This document shows positions 1-10,243 of a DNA stretch of 64,000 nucleotides, piece by piece. The position numbers were made by a program, and so were the translations under genes. Source of the DNA: Bufo bufo (Eukaryota > Chordata > Amphibia > Anura > Bufonidae). The stretch lies in the NCBI RefSeq assembly GCF_905171765.1, contig NC_053392.1, positions 503,360,556 through 503,424,555 of the forward strand, read 5' to 3'. The number at the start of each line of letters is the position of its first letter. The stretch's first letter is position 1. The notes under the pieces were generated by a model that was not told where the DNA came from, did no database searches, and was given only the letters and a program-made list of their open reading frames with translations.

Positions 1-3000
1 TGGGATTTCTATGGAAATTAAGGAATTTTTTGATATCAATACAGGGTCGGCTTCGATACCAGGTGTATGGGACGCCATGAAAGCATTTCTGAGGGGAGTT
101 CTGATGAAAGAAATCAACAAACATAAATCCAGGACCAGAGAGGCGGATGTCAAGGCGCATGTACTAGTGTCCGAGGCTGAGAGAGAGTTTAGTAGATCCC
201 CCACCATGGTTAGTAGTGAGGCGCTGGAGGTTGCTCAGGAGCAGCTGAGATGTCATCTGGTACAGGCCGCAGATAGAAAGAGAAGCTTTTACCGTCAGAG
301 ATCTTTTGAGGAAGGAGAGAAGGTGGGTCATTTGTTGTCAGTGGTCTCGCAGGCTCAGAGAGGCTCCTCTTGTATTCAGGAGTTGAGAGATGACAGGGGG
401 AACAGTTGTCAGGACACAAAAGGAATATTAGGAATTCTAAAAAGCTTCTATGTATCTCTATATACTTCCACTGGATCTAGTTCTGATGAGGCCCTGAAGG
501 ATTTCCTAGAGGAGGCGCAGTTATCGGTGCTGTCAGAAGAAGATAGAGAGAGGCTAGAGGAGCCGATTACACTAGAGGAACTGGAAGCTGCACTTGGGGA
601 CATGGCAAGTGGTAAGGCCCCTGGAGCTGATGGTCTCCCAGTAGAGATATACAAAAAACTACAGGGGATATTACTCCCTGAATTACTTAAGGTGTTTGAG
701 CACTCATTGGAGGCAGGTTCGTTACCACATTCAATGCAGGAAGCTATAATTGTGGTTTTGCCTAAGCCTGGGAAGGATCCTAAAATACCGGATTCCTACA
801 GGCCAATTTCACTTCTCACGGCTGATGTTAAGCTACTGGCGAAGGTGTTGGCGAACAGGCTGTCCAAGGTAATTCTGACCATAGTACATCCGGATCAGAC
901 GGGATTTATGCCAGGAAAATCAACGGCTATTAACCTTCGTAGGCTGTACACTAGCTTAAATATTCCGGCGGATAATGGTGGTGACAGGGCCTTGCTTGCG
1001 CTTGACGCCGCTAAGGCGTTTGATAGTGTGGAATGGAGGTATTTGTGGGGGGTCCTGAGAATTATGGGCTTTGGTGAACGGTTCATTCAGTGGGTACAGG
1101 TTCTGTATTCTAGCCCTAAGGCGAGAATTAGAGCTAATGGAGGATTATCAGACTGTTTTCCCCTCGCCAGGGGTTCCAGACAGGGATGCCCACTGTCGCC
1201 CTTATTGTTTGCTCTTGCAATAGAGCCGTTGGCGGCGCATATTCGCTTATCTACAAGTATAGAGGGGTTTAGATATGGTGAACTGCATAATAAAGTGGCT
1301 ATGTACGCTGATGATACCCTACTTTTCTTGGGCGATACTGGTGCGTCCCTGGATGCGGCCATGGCATTGATTGACAGATTTGGTAGCTTTTCCGGACTAC
1401 GGATAAACTGGCAGAAATCCTCTTTGATGCCAATTGACGGGCAGGCCCTGGTAGGCAGACAAGTAGATAGTTTGGTGCCCTGGGTGGATAAATTTAAATA
1501 TCTGGGATTACATATAACACCGAGACTAGCGGATTTTGAAGAACTAAATCTATCCCCTTTGCTAGCTACTTTTAGGCTTAAAGTGAGGTCATGGTGTAGG
1601 CTCTTTCTTTCGGTGGTAGGTAGAGTTAACCTTCTAAAAATGGTTATGATGCCCCAACTGTTATATATACTGAATAATGCTCCAGTTTGGATCCCTCTGG
1701 ATAGATTTAAGAAAATTCACTCTATATTTAGAGATCTTACTTGGAAGTATGGACAGGCTAGGATCAAACTGGAGACATTGCAGTATTCTAAGTCGGAAGG
1801 GGGCTTAGCTGTCCCTAACGCATGGATTTATTTTTTGGCTTCCCAATGTCAGCATTTTAAGGGATGGATTGATCTACAAGCACCGGATATGACTGGGCAG
1901 ATATTGCAGCATTGGCTGGGCAGTCGCGACCTCATGGGCATTCTGGAAGGTTTAGGAATGCATGCAGGGAGGGAAAAACTTCCTCTGATTGAACTCATGA
2001 AAAAAGTTTGGGCAAAAGTGAAGCTGCTAAGAGGAGTGGGAGGTATTAGTGAACTTTCACCTATTGGAAAGAACCACTTGTTGCCAGAACTATTGGCCAT
2101 ACCAGGACTTAGGAACTGGGAAACTTATGGAGTGACGAGAATTGGACAATTAATTAAGGACAAGACATGTAAGTCATTTCAAAGCCTGCAGCAGGAATTT
2201 AATATCCCCAAGGAGTGGTTTTATAAATATCTTCAAATAAGACATGCCCTTGGGGTCACGATGCGGAAGGGATGTGTGATAGCTCAAATGGAGGTGGTCC
2301 ATAAGCTTGTTCTTCCGTCGGGAGGGGGAAAAAGAGGGTTAATATCACAGGTGTACGCTCTTCTAATGGAAAAATTCTTAGAGGGATATCCGCTTTCAAG
2401 AATGAAAAAGTGGGAGGCTGACGTGGGGGATATGTCTAAGGATATGTGGGAAGATATTTTAGAAGCAGTCCCCAAGGTGTCTCTAAGTGAACAGGGCAAA
2501 CTGTCCCAACTATTTATTATACACAGAGTGTACAAAACACCGGTGTTCCTGAAAAAGATAGGAGTAAGAGGTGATGACAAGTGCCCAAAGTGTATGGAAG
2601 ATGGTGCAGACTTATTACATATGTTGTGGTCTTGTCCAGTAGTTGCTAATTATTGGGAGGAAGTTGTAGAGATGATTAATAGTAAATTGACATTAAGAAT
2701 TCAAAAAGATCCTAAGGTGTGTATTCTGGGGTATGTGTCTGAAATTGGAGGAAATGAACCGGTTAGGGTAGCTGCGGGGAGATTGCTATATGTGGCCAGG
2801 AAACTGATCGCTATGAGGTGGATCCAGGGGAGTCCGCCCACACTGAGTGAGTTTGAACGGAAGGTGCATGACATGCTGGTACTCGAAAAAGGGGTGTTTG
2901 TGAAGAGAGGGTGCCCTCAGAAGTTTGAAAAAATGTGGACTGAATGGTTATCTCATACCCACGTGGTTATATAGTCATGTGATGGTCAAGACCAATGTTA

Positions 3001-3269
3001 GGGTTGGGGGGTTAGGGTAGGGTAAGGGGGGGAGGGAGTTTGGAAAGGTCAAGTTTCTGGTAATTTTTTTTTGCCCATAATATGTTTTAGCAAAGGTATA
3101 TGTAGTGTATGGATTCATGATAATACTGAGTGGTGATATACTTATGAGTATTGTTGTTCACTGAATCTGCATCGTGGATAATTTAAAGAAAGAAAAAGTC
3201 AACATATTGTATTATGTTATAATATGTATTTATTGTTTAATAAAAACGATTTGATTCAAAAAAAAAAAA
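1..3269 (+). mobile_element. L1/Tx1-like non-LTR retrotransposon, 5' part off the window
   Basis: This is the 3' part of a LINE: a long open ORF2 followed by about 280 bp of 3' UTR, an AATAAA signal at 3239-3244 and a poly(A) tail at 3258-3269. The 3' UTR opens with a G-rich, telomere-like stretch (2998-3038). The frame is open to base 1, so the endonuclease domain and ORF1 should lie to the left. The element is antisense to NPHP1 and sits in its intron 7. The uninterrupted ORF and preserved tail suggest a young copy. The target-site duplication cannot be checked because the 5' flank is missing. Confidence 0.9.
2..2974 (+). CDS. LINE ORF2 reverse transcriptase (L1/Tx1 clade), N-terminus missing
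   Basis: Multidomain retrotransposon protein that would nick target DNA and reverse-transcribe the element RNA on the cut end. About 990 residues are visible with no stop. Numbering from the ATG at base 11: a charged linker up to about residue 160; reverse transcriptase from about 185 to 520, with the catalytic YADD box at residues 432-435 and a preceding SRQGCPLSPLLF block; a thumb/connector region; and a C-terminal zinc-knuckle-like motif C858-x2-C861-x8-H870-x4-C875. The apurinic-type endonuclease expected upstream of the RT in this clade is outside the window. Codons before base 11 remain open, so that ATG is internal. No inactivating change is visible in the part shown. Clade assignment is by motif style, not by alignment. 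Confidence 0.9.
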   Translation, partial: GISMEIKEFFDINTGSASIPGVWDAMKAFLRGVLMKEINKHKSRTREADVKAHVLVSEAEREFSRSPTMVSSEALEVAQEQLRCHLVQAADRKRSFYRQRSFEEGEKVGHLLSVVSQAQRGSSCIQELRDDRGNSCQDTKGILGILKSFYVSLYTSTGSSSDEALKDFLEEAQLSVLSEEDRERLEEPITLEELEAALGDMASGKAPGADGLPVEIYKKLQGILLPELLKVFEHSLEAGSLPHSMQEAIIVVLPKPGKDPKIPDSYRPISLLTADVKLLAKVLANRLSKVILTIVHPDQTGFMPGKSTAINLRRLYTSLNIPADNGGDRALLALDAAKAFDSVEWRYLWGVLRIMGFGERFIQWVQVLYSSPKARIRANGGLSDCFPLARGSRQGCPLSPLLFALAIEPLAAHIRLSTSIEGFRYGELHNKVAMYADDTLLFLGDTGASLDAAMALIDRFGSFSGLRINWQKSSLMPIDGQALVGRQVDSLVPWVDKFKYLGLHITPRLADFEELNLSPLLATFRLKVRSWCRLFLSVVGRVNLLKMVMMPQLLYILNNAPVWIPLDRFKKIHSIFRDLTWKYGQARIKLETLQYSKSEGGLAVPNAWIYFLASQCQHFKGWIDLQAPDMTGQILQHWLGSRDLMGILEGLGMHAGREKLPLIELMKKVWAKVKLLRGVGGISELSPIGKNHLLPELLAIPGLRNWETYGVTRIGQLIKDKTCKSFQSLQQEFNIPKEWFYKYLQIRHALGVTMRKGCVIAQMEVVHKLVLPSGGGKRGLISQVYALLMEKFLEGYPLSRMKKWEADVGDMSKDMWEDILEAVPKVSLSEQGKLSQLFIIHRVYKTPVFLKKIGVRGDDKCPKCMEDGADLLHMLWSCPVVANYWEEVVEMINSKLTLRIQKDPKVCILGYVSEIGGNEPVRVAAGRLLYVARKLIAMRWIQGSPPTLSEFERKVHDMLVLEKGVFVKRGCPQKFEKMWTEWLSHTHVVI

Positions 3270-3741
3270 GTCGGATTTTGACTTGTGGGGAGCCACTTCC
3301 ACAATTGGCGCTAGCGAGATGGTTCTCTTTCCTTGGGAGATGACCATTTGCATATACCTTTAAGTGATTAATGTATTACTGCTGGAAATCTGACCACTGG
3401 CACCCCATAGTTTACTGGAACAGGAGTCCTTAGGACACCCATGCTAAAAATTGGTGGGGATCCCAGAGTTGAGAACAGGGTTCCTTGGATGCACTGTGTG
3501 AATGGAGCAGTGGTGCACATGGCACATGTGTGGCCACCACTCCATTTACTTCTGTGGGACTGATGGAGAAAGTCAGCAGTAACATAGAATGACTCATCAG
3601 TAACAAAGAAGAGAAAGGAGAGGTAGTCACACACGCACAAACATCTGGTTTAACATTCTAGATGGGGCCTACAGACACCGGCACAGTACTGTAGTCTTTA
3701 TTATTCTGCAAGAAATTAGGCTGTCACTGTTAAAAGAACAC
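3270..3741. other. Intronic sequence, no gene recognised
   Basis: NPHP1 intron 7. Short ORFs here lack any domain. The segment directly after the LINE poly(A) looks like a piece of another interspersed repeat, but I cannot name it. Confidence 0.4.
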
Positions 3742-4730
3742 TTAAAGGATAACTGTCATATTTTTTTTATTTGCTAGTTTATTAGAGCTAGGCATGTATA
3801 CCTGAGTTAGTCTGTCAATGATTGCCAAAAGATCTGTAATTACCTTAAAATAACAGCTTTCATTAATGTCCTCTGTCCCTTTCTAGTATAAACAGAAGAC
3901 AGAGGGGCGGTCCTTCACACTGCATGCCTGCATTAGACTTCAGAGTGAGGAAGCGTGTCTCTCAGTAATCCAATCTGATTGGCTGGCAGGGAGCTGCTAG
4001 CTACAGCAAGTGTGTATGGGAAGTGAGGGAAAGCAGTTTTGGCCTCAGAGAACTGGCAGTGAAGCCATCTTGAGAAGGTCCTCATATTGTAAATGTTTAA
4101 AGGGGTTGTCCGGGTTCAGAGCTGAACCCGGACATCCCTCCATTTTCACCCCGGCAGCCCCCCTGACATGAGCATCGGAGCAGTTCATGCTCCGATGCTC
4201 TCCTTTGCCCTGCGCTAAATTGCGCAGGGTAAAGGCATTTTTTGGAGTTCCGGTGACGTACCGGGGCTCTCCATGGGGCTGCCAGGAACCCCGGTGACGT
4301 CACCGGCACTGATGGGCGGGATTTAGCTCTGCCCTAGCCAGTAAAATGGCTAGGGCAGAGCTAAAGCCCACCCCTCAGAGCCGGTGACGTCACCGAACAC
4401 ACTGCCGGGCGGAAGTTACCGCCCGGCAGTGTGTTATTGAAAACAAAAGAGCCCGTGCCCTGCGCGATTTAGCGCAGGGCAAGGGAGCGCATCAGAGCAT
4501 GAGATGCTCCGATGCTAACCTCAGGGTGGCTGCCCAAGTGAAAATAAGGGTATGTCCGGGTTCAGCTCTGAACCCGGACAACCGCTTTAAACAGCCGTTA
4601 TTAAAGGGAAAAACTCAAGGAAAACAGTGGTAAGTGAAGAAACTAAAGATTGCTTTATGCATAATGCTGCTGCAGCAGTAACATATGCTAAAATAGATTT
4701 TTTGATGAAAACATGACAGTTACCCTTTAA
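3742..4730. mobile_element. T2/Kolobok-like MITE, family X copy 1
   Basis: Bounded by TTAA on both sides, with inverted ends reading TTAAAGGATAACTGTCAT and ATGACAGTTACCCTTTAA. TTAA target duplication plus TTAAAGG ends is the signature of T2-type (Kolobok superfamily) MITEs known from Xenopus. A second MITE is inserted at 4097-4590. The same family recurs in opposite orientation at 18822-23259. Confidence 0.75.
4097..4590. mobile_element. T2-like MITE nested in family X copy 1
   Basis: A near palindrome flanked by TTAA (4097-4100 and 4587-4590). The ends read TTAAAGGGGTTGTCCGGG and CCGGACAACCGCTTTAA. Removing it restores continuity with the sister copy at 18.8-23.3 kb. Confidence 0.75.
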
Positions 4731-4845
4731 AGATGAAGGCTAAAAGTAAACAAGACATAAAGCTGCCCTCATTGTTTATCAGTCTCCATTTTCTGTATGA
4801 TCGAACACAAACAGTCTTGTTGAAATCCTGCAGAGAACAAATGGG

Positions 4846-5113
4846 TTAAAGGGGTATTCTGGTTGTTTGAAGTTATCCCCTATACACCGGATACACCGAT
4901 CACGAGTACAGGGGCCCCCTACCCCCTGCAGCCCCTCTGAAATTAACAGAGCGGCCAATTATACATGAATGCAGCCACTCCATTCATTTCTCTGGGAATT
5001 CCTGAGACAGCGGAGCGCTGTACTCGGCTATCTTCAGAACTCCCAAAGACCTAATAGTTATCTCCTATCCTGTGGATAGAGGATAACTTCAAACAATCGG
5101 AATACCCTTTTAA
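4846..5113. mobile_element. T2-like MITE
   Basis: TTAA-bounded inverted ends: TTAAAGGGGTATTCTGGTTG on the left, the complement of CAATCGGAATACCCTTTTAA on the right. Inner arms also pair (GAAGTTATCCCCTATA with ATAGAGGATAACTTC, one mismatch). Non-coding. Confidence 0.7.
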
Positions 5114-5720
5114 TACCCTGCAGATCTGCTCTATCTTCAGATGGAGATCAACTGCAGCTTAGCCAAGGGGCAAGGCTGAAGAATTTATTTCACAGGACAA
5201 TCAGGAGCATAGGAACATGGATGATCTCCTGGGGGAACAGGGAGAGATTTCTTTAAATATTTCTCACTTTTAACTGTAATATGAGACAAAATAGTAAAAA
5301 CAAAGGATGTAGATAAAGTGAGGAAAGAGCTGGGATTTTTTTTTTATTATTTTTGGTGCATTTTCTGCATTTAGTGTGCCTTTAAACATGTAAGAATATG
5401 GAGGGGTATGGAACAAAATCTGCAGTGGAGATCCTTTTAGCAATTCATAGACATTTAAAGGGGTTCTCTGGAAATGAAGAAAATAAAAATACTTAAATAT
5501 TACTTTATTATAAATATGTTTCCAAAGACCTTTCATTAGCTATAGTGGCTTGTTTTGTCAGGGGAGTAATCATCAGGGGAAATTAAAGGGGTATTCCCAT
5601 CTTTAAGATCATATCTAAAAAAAAATCCCCTAGTGCCATAGACTATTTTTGCAATTAGGTTCTATTATTTATAATGCAGCCATTCTGAAAAATTCCTTTC
5701 CTCTTACAGCATTGTTTATA

Positions 5721-7302
5721 CACTGCTCAAAAAAATAAAGGGAACACTTAAACAACACAATGTAACTCCAAGTCAATCACACTTCTGTGAAATCAAACTG
5801 TCCACTTAGGAAGCAACACTGAGTGACAATCAATTTCACATGCTGTTGTGCAAATGGGATAGACAACAGATGGAAATTATAGGCAATTAGCAAGACACCC
5901 CCAATAAAGGAGTGGTTCTGCAGGTGGTGACCACAGACCACTTCTCAGTTCCTATGCTTCCTGGCTGATGTTTTGGTCACTTTTGAATGCTGGCGGTGCT
6001 TTCACTCTAGTTGTAGCATGAGACGGAGTCTACAACCCACACAAGTGGCTCAGGTAGTGCAGCTTATCCAGCATGGCACATCAATGCGAGCTGTGGCAAG
6101 AAGGTTTGCTGTGTCTGTCAGCGTAGTGTCCAGAGCATGGAAGCGCTACCAGGAGACAGGCCAGTACATCAGGAGACGTGGAGGAGGCCGTAGGAGGGCA
6201 ACAACCTAGCAGCAGGACCACTACCTCCGCCTTTGTGCAAGGAGGAACAGGAGGAGCACTGCCAGAGCCCTGCAAATTGACCTCCAGCAGGCCACAAATG
6301 TGCATGTGTCTGCTCAAACGGTCAGAAACAGACTCCATGAGGGTGATATGAGGGCCCGACGTCCACAGGTGGGGGTTGTGCTTACAGCTCAACACCGTGC
6401 AGGACGTTTGGCATTTGCCAGAGAACACCAAGATTGGCAAATTCGCCACTGGCGCCCTGTGCTCTTCACAGATGAAAGCAGGTTCACACTGAGCACATGT
6501 GACAGACGTGACAGAGTCTTGAGACGCCGTGGAGAACGTTCTGCTGCCTGCAACATCCTCCAGCATGACCGATTTGGCATTGGGTCAGTAATGGTGTGGG
6601 GTGGCATTTCTTTGGAGGGCCGCACAGCCCTCCGTGTGCTCGCCAGAGGTAGCCTGACTGTCATTAGGTACCGAGATGAGATCCTCAGACCCCTTGTGAG
6701 ACCATATGCTGGTGCGGTTGGCCCAGGGTTCCTCCTTATGCAAGACAATGCTAGACCTCATGTGGCTGGAGTGTGTCAGCAGTTCCTGCAAGACGAAGGC
6801 ATTGATGCTATGGACTGGCCCGCCCGTTCCCCAGACCTGAATCCAATTGAGCACATCTGGGACATCATGTCTCGCTCTATCCACCAACGTCACGTTGCAC
6901 CACAGACTGTCCAGGAGTTGGCAGATGCTTTAGTCCAGGTCTGGGAGGAGATCCCTCAGGAGACCGTCCGCCACCTCATCAGGAGCATGCACAGGCGTAG
7001 TAGGGAGGTCATACAGGCACGTGGAGGCCACACACACTACTGAGCCTCATTTTGACTTGTTTTAAGGACATTACATCAAAGTTGGATCAGCCTGTAGTGT
7101 GTTTTTCCACTTTAATTTTGAGTGTGACTCCAAATCCAGACCTCCATGGGTTGAAAAATTTGATTTCCATTTTTTTATTTTTGTGTGATTTTGTTGTCAG
7201 CACATTCAACTATGTAAAGAACAAAGTATTTCAGAAGAATATTTAATTAATTCAGATCTAGGATGTGTTATTTTTGTGTTCCCTTTATTTTTTTGAGCAG
7301 TG
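5721..7302 (+). mobile_element. Tc1-like DNA transposon, copy A
   Basis: 1582 bp. Terminal inverted repeats begin CACTGCTCAAAAAAATAAAG and end in the complement, flanked by TA on both sides (5719-5720 and 7303-7304), as expected for Tc1/mariner. It carries a transposase gene broken by one stop codon. Copy B of the same family, with nearly identical sequence on reading, is at 53094-54664. Confidence 0.95.
6018..7043 (+). pseudogene. Tc1-like transposase, one nonsense codon
   Basis: A DD34E transposase that would cut and paste the element at its inverted repeats. From the likely start at 6018 the frame runs 341 residues, the usual Tc1 length, but codon 6207-6209 is TAG where copy B has CAG (Gln). 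N-terminal helix-turn-helix (about residues 8-60) is followed by a basic GRRR linker. The catalytic triad is present: D152 in LFTDESRF, D243 in LMQDNARPH and E278 in LNPIEHIW, with 34 residues between the last two. No other break was seen. An upstream in-frame ATG at 5973 exists; 6018 fits the family start better. Inactive because of the single premature stop, barring readthrough. Confidence 0.9.
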
Positions 7303-7660
7303 TATTTGAAAACCCATAGATACGGGCACCGCTCCACGGCCGCATCTATGGGCCGCGCTTGCGCAGACCCTACTTACTGTTCACCCAGGCGGCCAGCCAT
7401 TCTCACAGGAACGTGCACGCTAGCCGCGCATGCGCTGATCTCATTTCTACTCTGCCACGTCTGATACAGAGCCGCGCATGCTCTGTATGCAGCGCGGCCT
7501 TCCAGTCGAGCGGCGGAGAGAGAGAGAGGGTGCCCATAGAAGCGAGCGGCAGTACCGAGGAGGTGCACAGACAGCATATGTAAGTGCCAGGAGAACCTCA
7601 ACCGCTAATCCACCAACGATTTTATTTATTAGAACCATCAAAGGGGGTAAAATATATAGA

Positions 7661-7800
7661 GCAGGGACGCTGGGCACAATGTCATTTAGTGCAGGGACGC
7701 TGGGCACAATGTCATTTATTGCAGGGACGCCGTGCACGATGTCATTTTTGCAGGGACGCTGGGCACAATGTTATGTAGTGTAGGGACGCTGGGGACAATA
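7661..7800. repeat. Short tandem repeat, about 30-31 bp x 4-5
   Basis: Successive units contain GCAGGGACGCTGGGCACAAT with small changes. It lies within the T2-like MITE right of Tc1 copy A. ORFs across it are by-products of the repeat. Confidence 0.8.
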
Positions 7801-8038
7801 CTATACTATCCACATGAACGAGCTCTCAGTGTGAGGTAATAAGAAGGTGTGGCCGGCCTTCACTCTAGCTGCCTAAGACAGCCCAGATTTAGAAGCCTCA
7901 AACCAGGAAGCGAATTCTGCTGTAACTGCAGCTCAGGCTGATTTAGCAAGATGGGAATACCCCTTTAAATAGCCGCAGTCCTATCAGTACACACAAAACC
8001 TGTCCTAATCACACAGCAGGACAAGTTACTTCACAGCA

Positions 8039-8370
8039 CTGAGCTAAAGAGCTGCTTCATCCTCCTCTCTGCTCTGCTTGTCAGGGATTATGGTCCTGAA
8101 TACAGATGATAAGATCTTCAGATGAATCTCTGTAGGAATGGAGCTAATGAGGAGACATGAAGTACAGAGAGGAGGTGGGGATGTGGATAATAAGCAGCAG
8201 CTCTTGTATGTAGTCTCCATTACCACAGTCCTGTCCCTCCTCTCTGTACTACTTATCTCCTCGTGAATACCATTCCGACAGAGATTCAGCTGAAGATCTT
8301 ATCATCTGTATTCAGGATCATAATCCCTGACATGTAGGGGAGGAAGATGAGACAGCTCTTTAGCTCAGTG
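8039..8370. repeat. Long inverted repeat (palindromic MITE-like)
   Basis: Arms of about 140 bp: the left begins CTGAGCTAAAGAGCTG and the right ends CAGCTCTTTAGCTCAG. Both arms contain the block AGATGATAAGATCTTCAG or its near complement. Non-coding; probably a fold-back element inside the outer T2-like MITE. Confidence 0.7.
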
Positions 8371-8551
8371 CTCTGCTGTGTGATTAGGACAGAATTTGTG
8401 TGTACGAATAGGACGGTGGCCATTTTATTATTCCTGATGATTGCTCCCCAGACAAAACGATCCATTATAACTGATAAAAGGTATTTGGGAATATATGTAT
8501 AACAAAGTAACATTTAAGTATTTTCATTTTCTTAATTCCTGGAGAACCCCT

Positions 8552-8759
8552 TTAAGGGGTTGTCCCATGACAGCAACTACTACAACCGCTCAGCTTTCTC
8601 AAACAGTTCCATAGAGTTGAATGGAGCAGCAGACATGCACGTGTATCTGCCTCTCCATTCAAACGGGGAATATAAGTCCCTGTTCTAGTGATTGGCAGGG
8701 AACCCCCTGCCGATCAGACACTTACCTGATAAGTTGTTGTCATGGCACACCCTCTTTAA
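8552..8759. mobile_element. T2-like MITE
   Basis: TTAA at both ends. The left end reads TTAAGGGGTTGTCCCATGAC and the right end GTCATGGCACACCCTCTTTAA. Shares its left TTAA with the outer MITE to the left and abuts the Harbinger-like MITE at 8760. Confidence 0.6.
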
Positions 8760-9002
8760 GGCTACTTTCACACTTGAGTTGTTGTTTTCCGGTATTGAGA
8801 TCTGGCAGAGAATCTCAATACTGGGAAAAAAACGTTTCTGTTTAGTCCTCATGCATTCTGAATGGAAAGAGATCCGATCAGGGTGCATCAGGATGTCTTC
8901 TGTTCCATCAGCATTCTGTTTTGTGACTGGACATAAAACCACTGCAAGCTGCAGTTTTGTGTCCGGTCATAAAAACAGAAAAATGCAAGTCTGAAAGTAG
9001 CC
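8760..9002. mobile_element. Harbinger-like MITE, TAA duplication
   Basis: 243 bp, left end GGCTACTTTCACACTTG and right end CAAGTCTGAAAGTAGCC, flanked by TAA at 8757-8759 and 9003-9005. The 3-bp TWA duplication suggests PIF/Harbinger mobilisation. Confidence 0.7.
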
Positions 9003-9005
9003 TAA

Positions 9006-10243
9006 GTGCGTTAACATATATAATGGTATTAACACAATAAAACAATATTTAAGTGTTCTTGCATGGCATCTCACATATACATTCTTATTATTATAGCCAA
9101 ATTTACCACCCTAACTCCTCCCACAGTTTTTACACTACATAGACAGTAATATACCGAAACGTGCAGATTGTTCCCGTTTGGTGTGCTATTACTTTGTGGA
9201 ATGTTTCGCTGAATGGTTCACGAAATATCAGCGTTTTTGTGGCGAAATTGGTCCCATAGGAATAAATGGCGGAATGTTCAAAACTAGAGTGTGAGCTGAA
9301 AAATCAGGACATGATTTCTAAACTGTCACCACTCTCTCATTTTCAAGCCCACCTACACAAATCTTATATCAAAACGTTCAGCTATCCCTGCTGCCACTAA
9401 GCCATAGTCCTGATAGTTTTCACAATATGACCATTTGTTTGCAACTCACGCCCCCCATTGACATTCATTGAAACTCCACTCTAGCCACCTCAAATTTGAA
9501 GGGCAATTTCTAAACTGCGACTGTGCCTTCATTTTTAATATTTCAGAGACATACTACGCATCAGCATGTAGGTCTGGGTCTTGTGATTCTCACAATATAA
9601 AGCTCTTCACTGTAGGATTAATAATTTTTAAACTACCACTGTTTAAAGATGGCAACTGCCAGTGAAGTGAGCAAGTTGGAGCAGTTTGTTTTTAACCGCT
9701 CTTCTCTGCCCTTGCTGTAGAGTGAGTTGCCATAGGAACCCAGGTGTTTGAGCAGCCAGCAGAGTGACAAAAGCTAGAGTGTGAGCTGAAAAATCTGGAC
9801 ATGATTTCTAAACTGCCACCTCTCCCTCATTTTCAAGCCCACCTACACAAATCGGCTGCTAATGTTTTTATAAATGTATGTTTTAATGTAATTGTGAAGC
9901 ACTTTGGGCAACAACATTGCAATTAAATGTGCCATATAAATAAATAAAAGTTGAAATGCATTTCTCACTCTATCAAGTTTGCCATGTGCACTTTTTAAAT
10001 TTGATTAATGAATTGGTTAGTGTAATGTTTACTATCTTTACTCACTCCAAACAGTTACTCTGCCCACTCCATAAAGTTACTCTGCCCAGTCCAACCTTTC
10101 CACAGTTACTCCAGCCACTCCAACCACACAACAGTTACTCAAGCCACTCCACCCAGTTACTCCACCCATTCCAGTTGTACTGGTGGAGGCAAGAACACTT
10201 CACACAATTTCCCCAGAAATTGTAGCTTTTCTAGTTATATAAC
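9006..10243. repeat. NPHP1 intron 7 with a duplicated interspersed repeat
   Basis: No exon was recognised. About 80 bp beginning near 9285 (TAGAGTGTGAGCTGAAAAAT) is repeated directly near 9775. The second copy runs into a tail resembling an L2-type LINE/SINE 3' end, with GCACTTTGGGCAACAAC at 9898-9914 and ATAAATAAATAAA near 9940. A degenerate run of ACAGTTACTC/CCACTCC units spans 10045-10180. Confidence 0.4.

Larger units (their letters stand above)
5583..7968. mobile_element. T2-like MITE interrupted by Tc1 copy A
   Basis: Ends TTAAAGGGGTATTCCCATC and GATGGGAATACCCCTTTAA with TTAA at each side (5583-5586, 7965-7968). The same end sequence bounds the MITE at 18606-18825, so it is the same family. 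Tc1 copy A (5721-7302) and a short tandem array (about 7661-7800) lie inside. Confidence 0.7.
5455..8555. mobile_element. Outer T2-like MITE of a three-level nest
   Basis: The left end (5455 onward, TTAAAGGGGTTCTCTGG, then an A-rich stretch ending AATACTTAAAT) is matched in inverted order at 8500-8555. Between them lie another T2-like MITE (5583-7968), which carries Tc1 copy A, and a 330-bp palindrome (8039-8370). Both outer ends carry TTAA. Confidence 0.65.

Noticed and set aside
2998..3038. Interstitial telomere sequence
   Set aside because: Only two or three degenerate TTAGGG-like units, and placed precisely in a LINE 3' UTR.
6081..6566. Minus-strand ORFs within Tc1 copy A (and the same in copy B)
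   Set aside because: Antisense shadows of the transposase gene; no independent domain.
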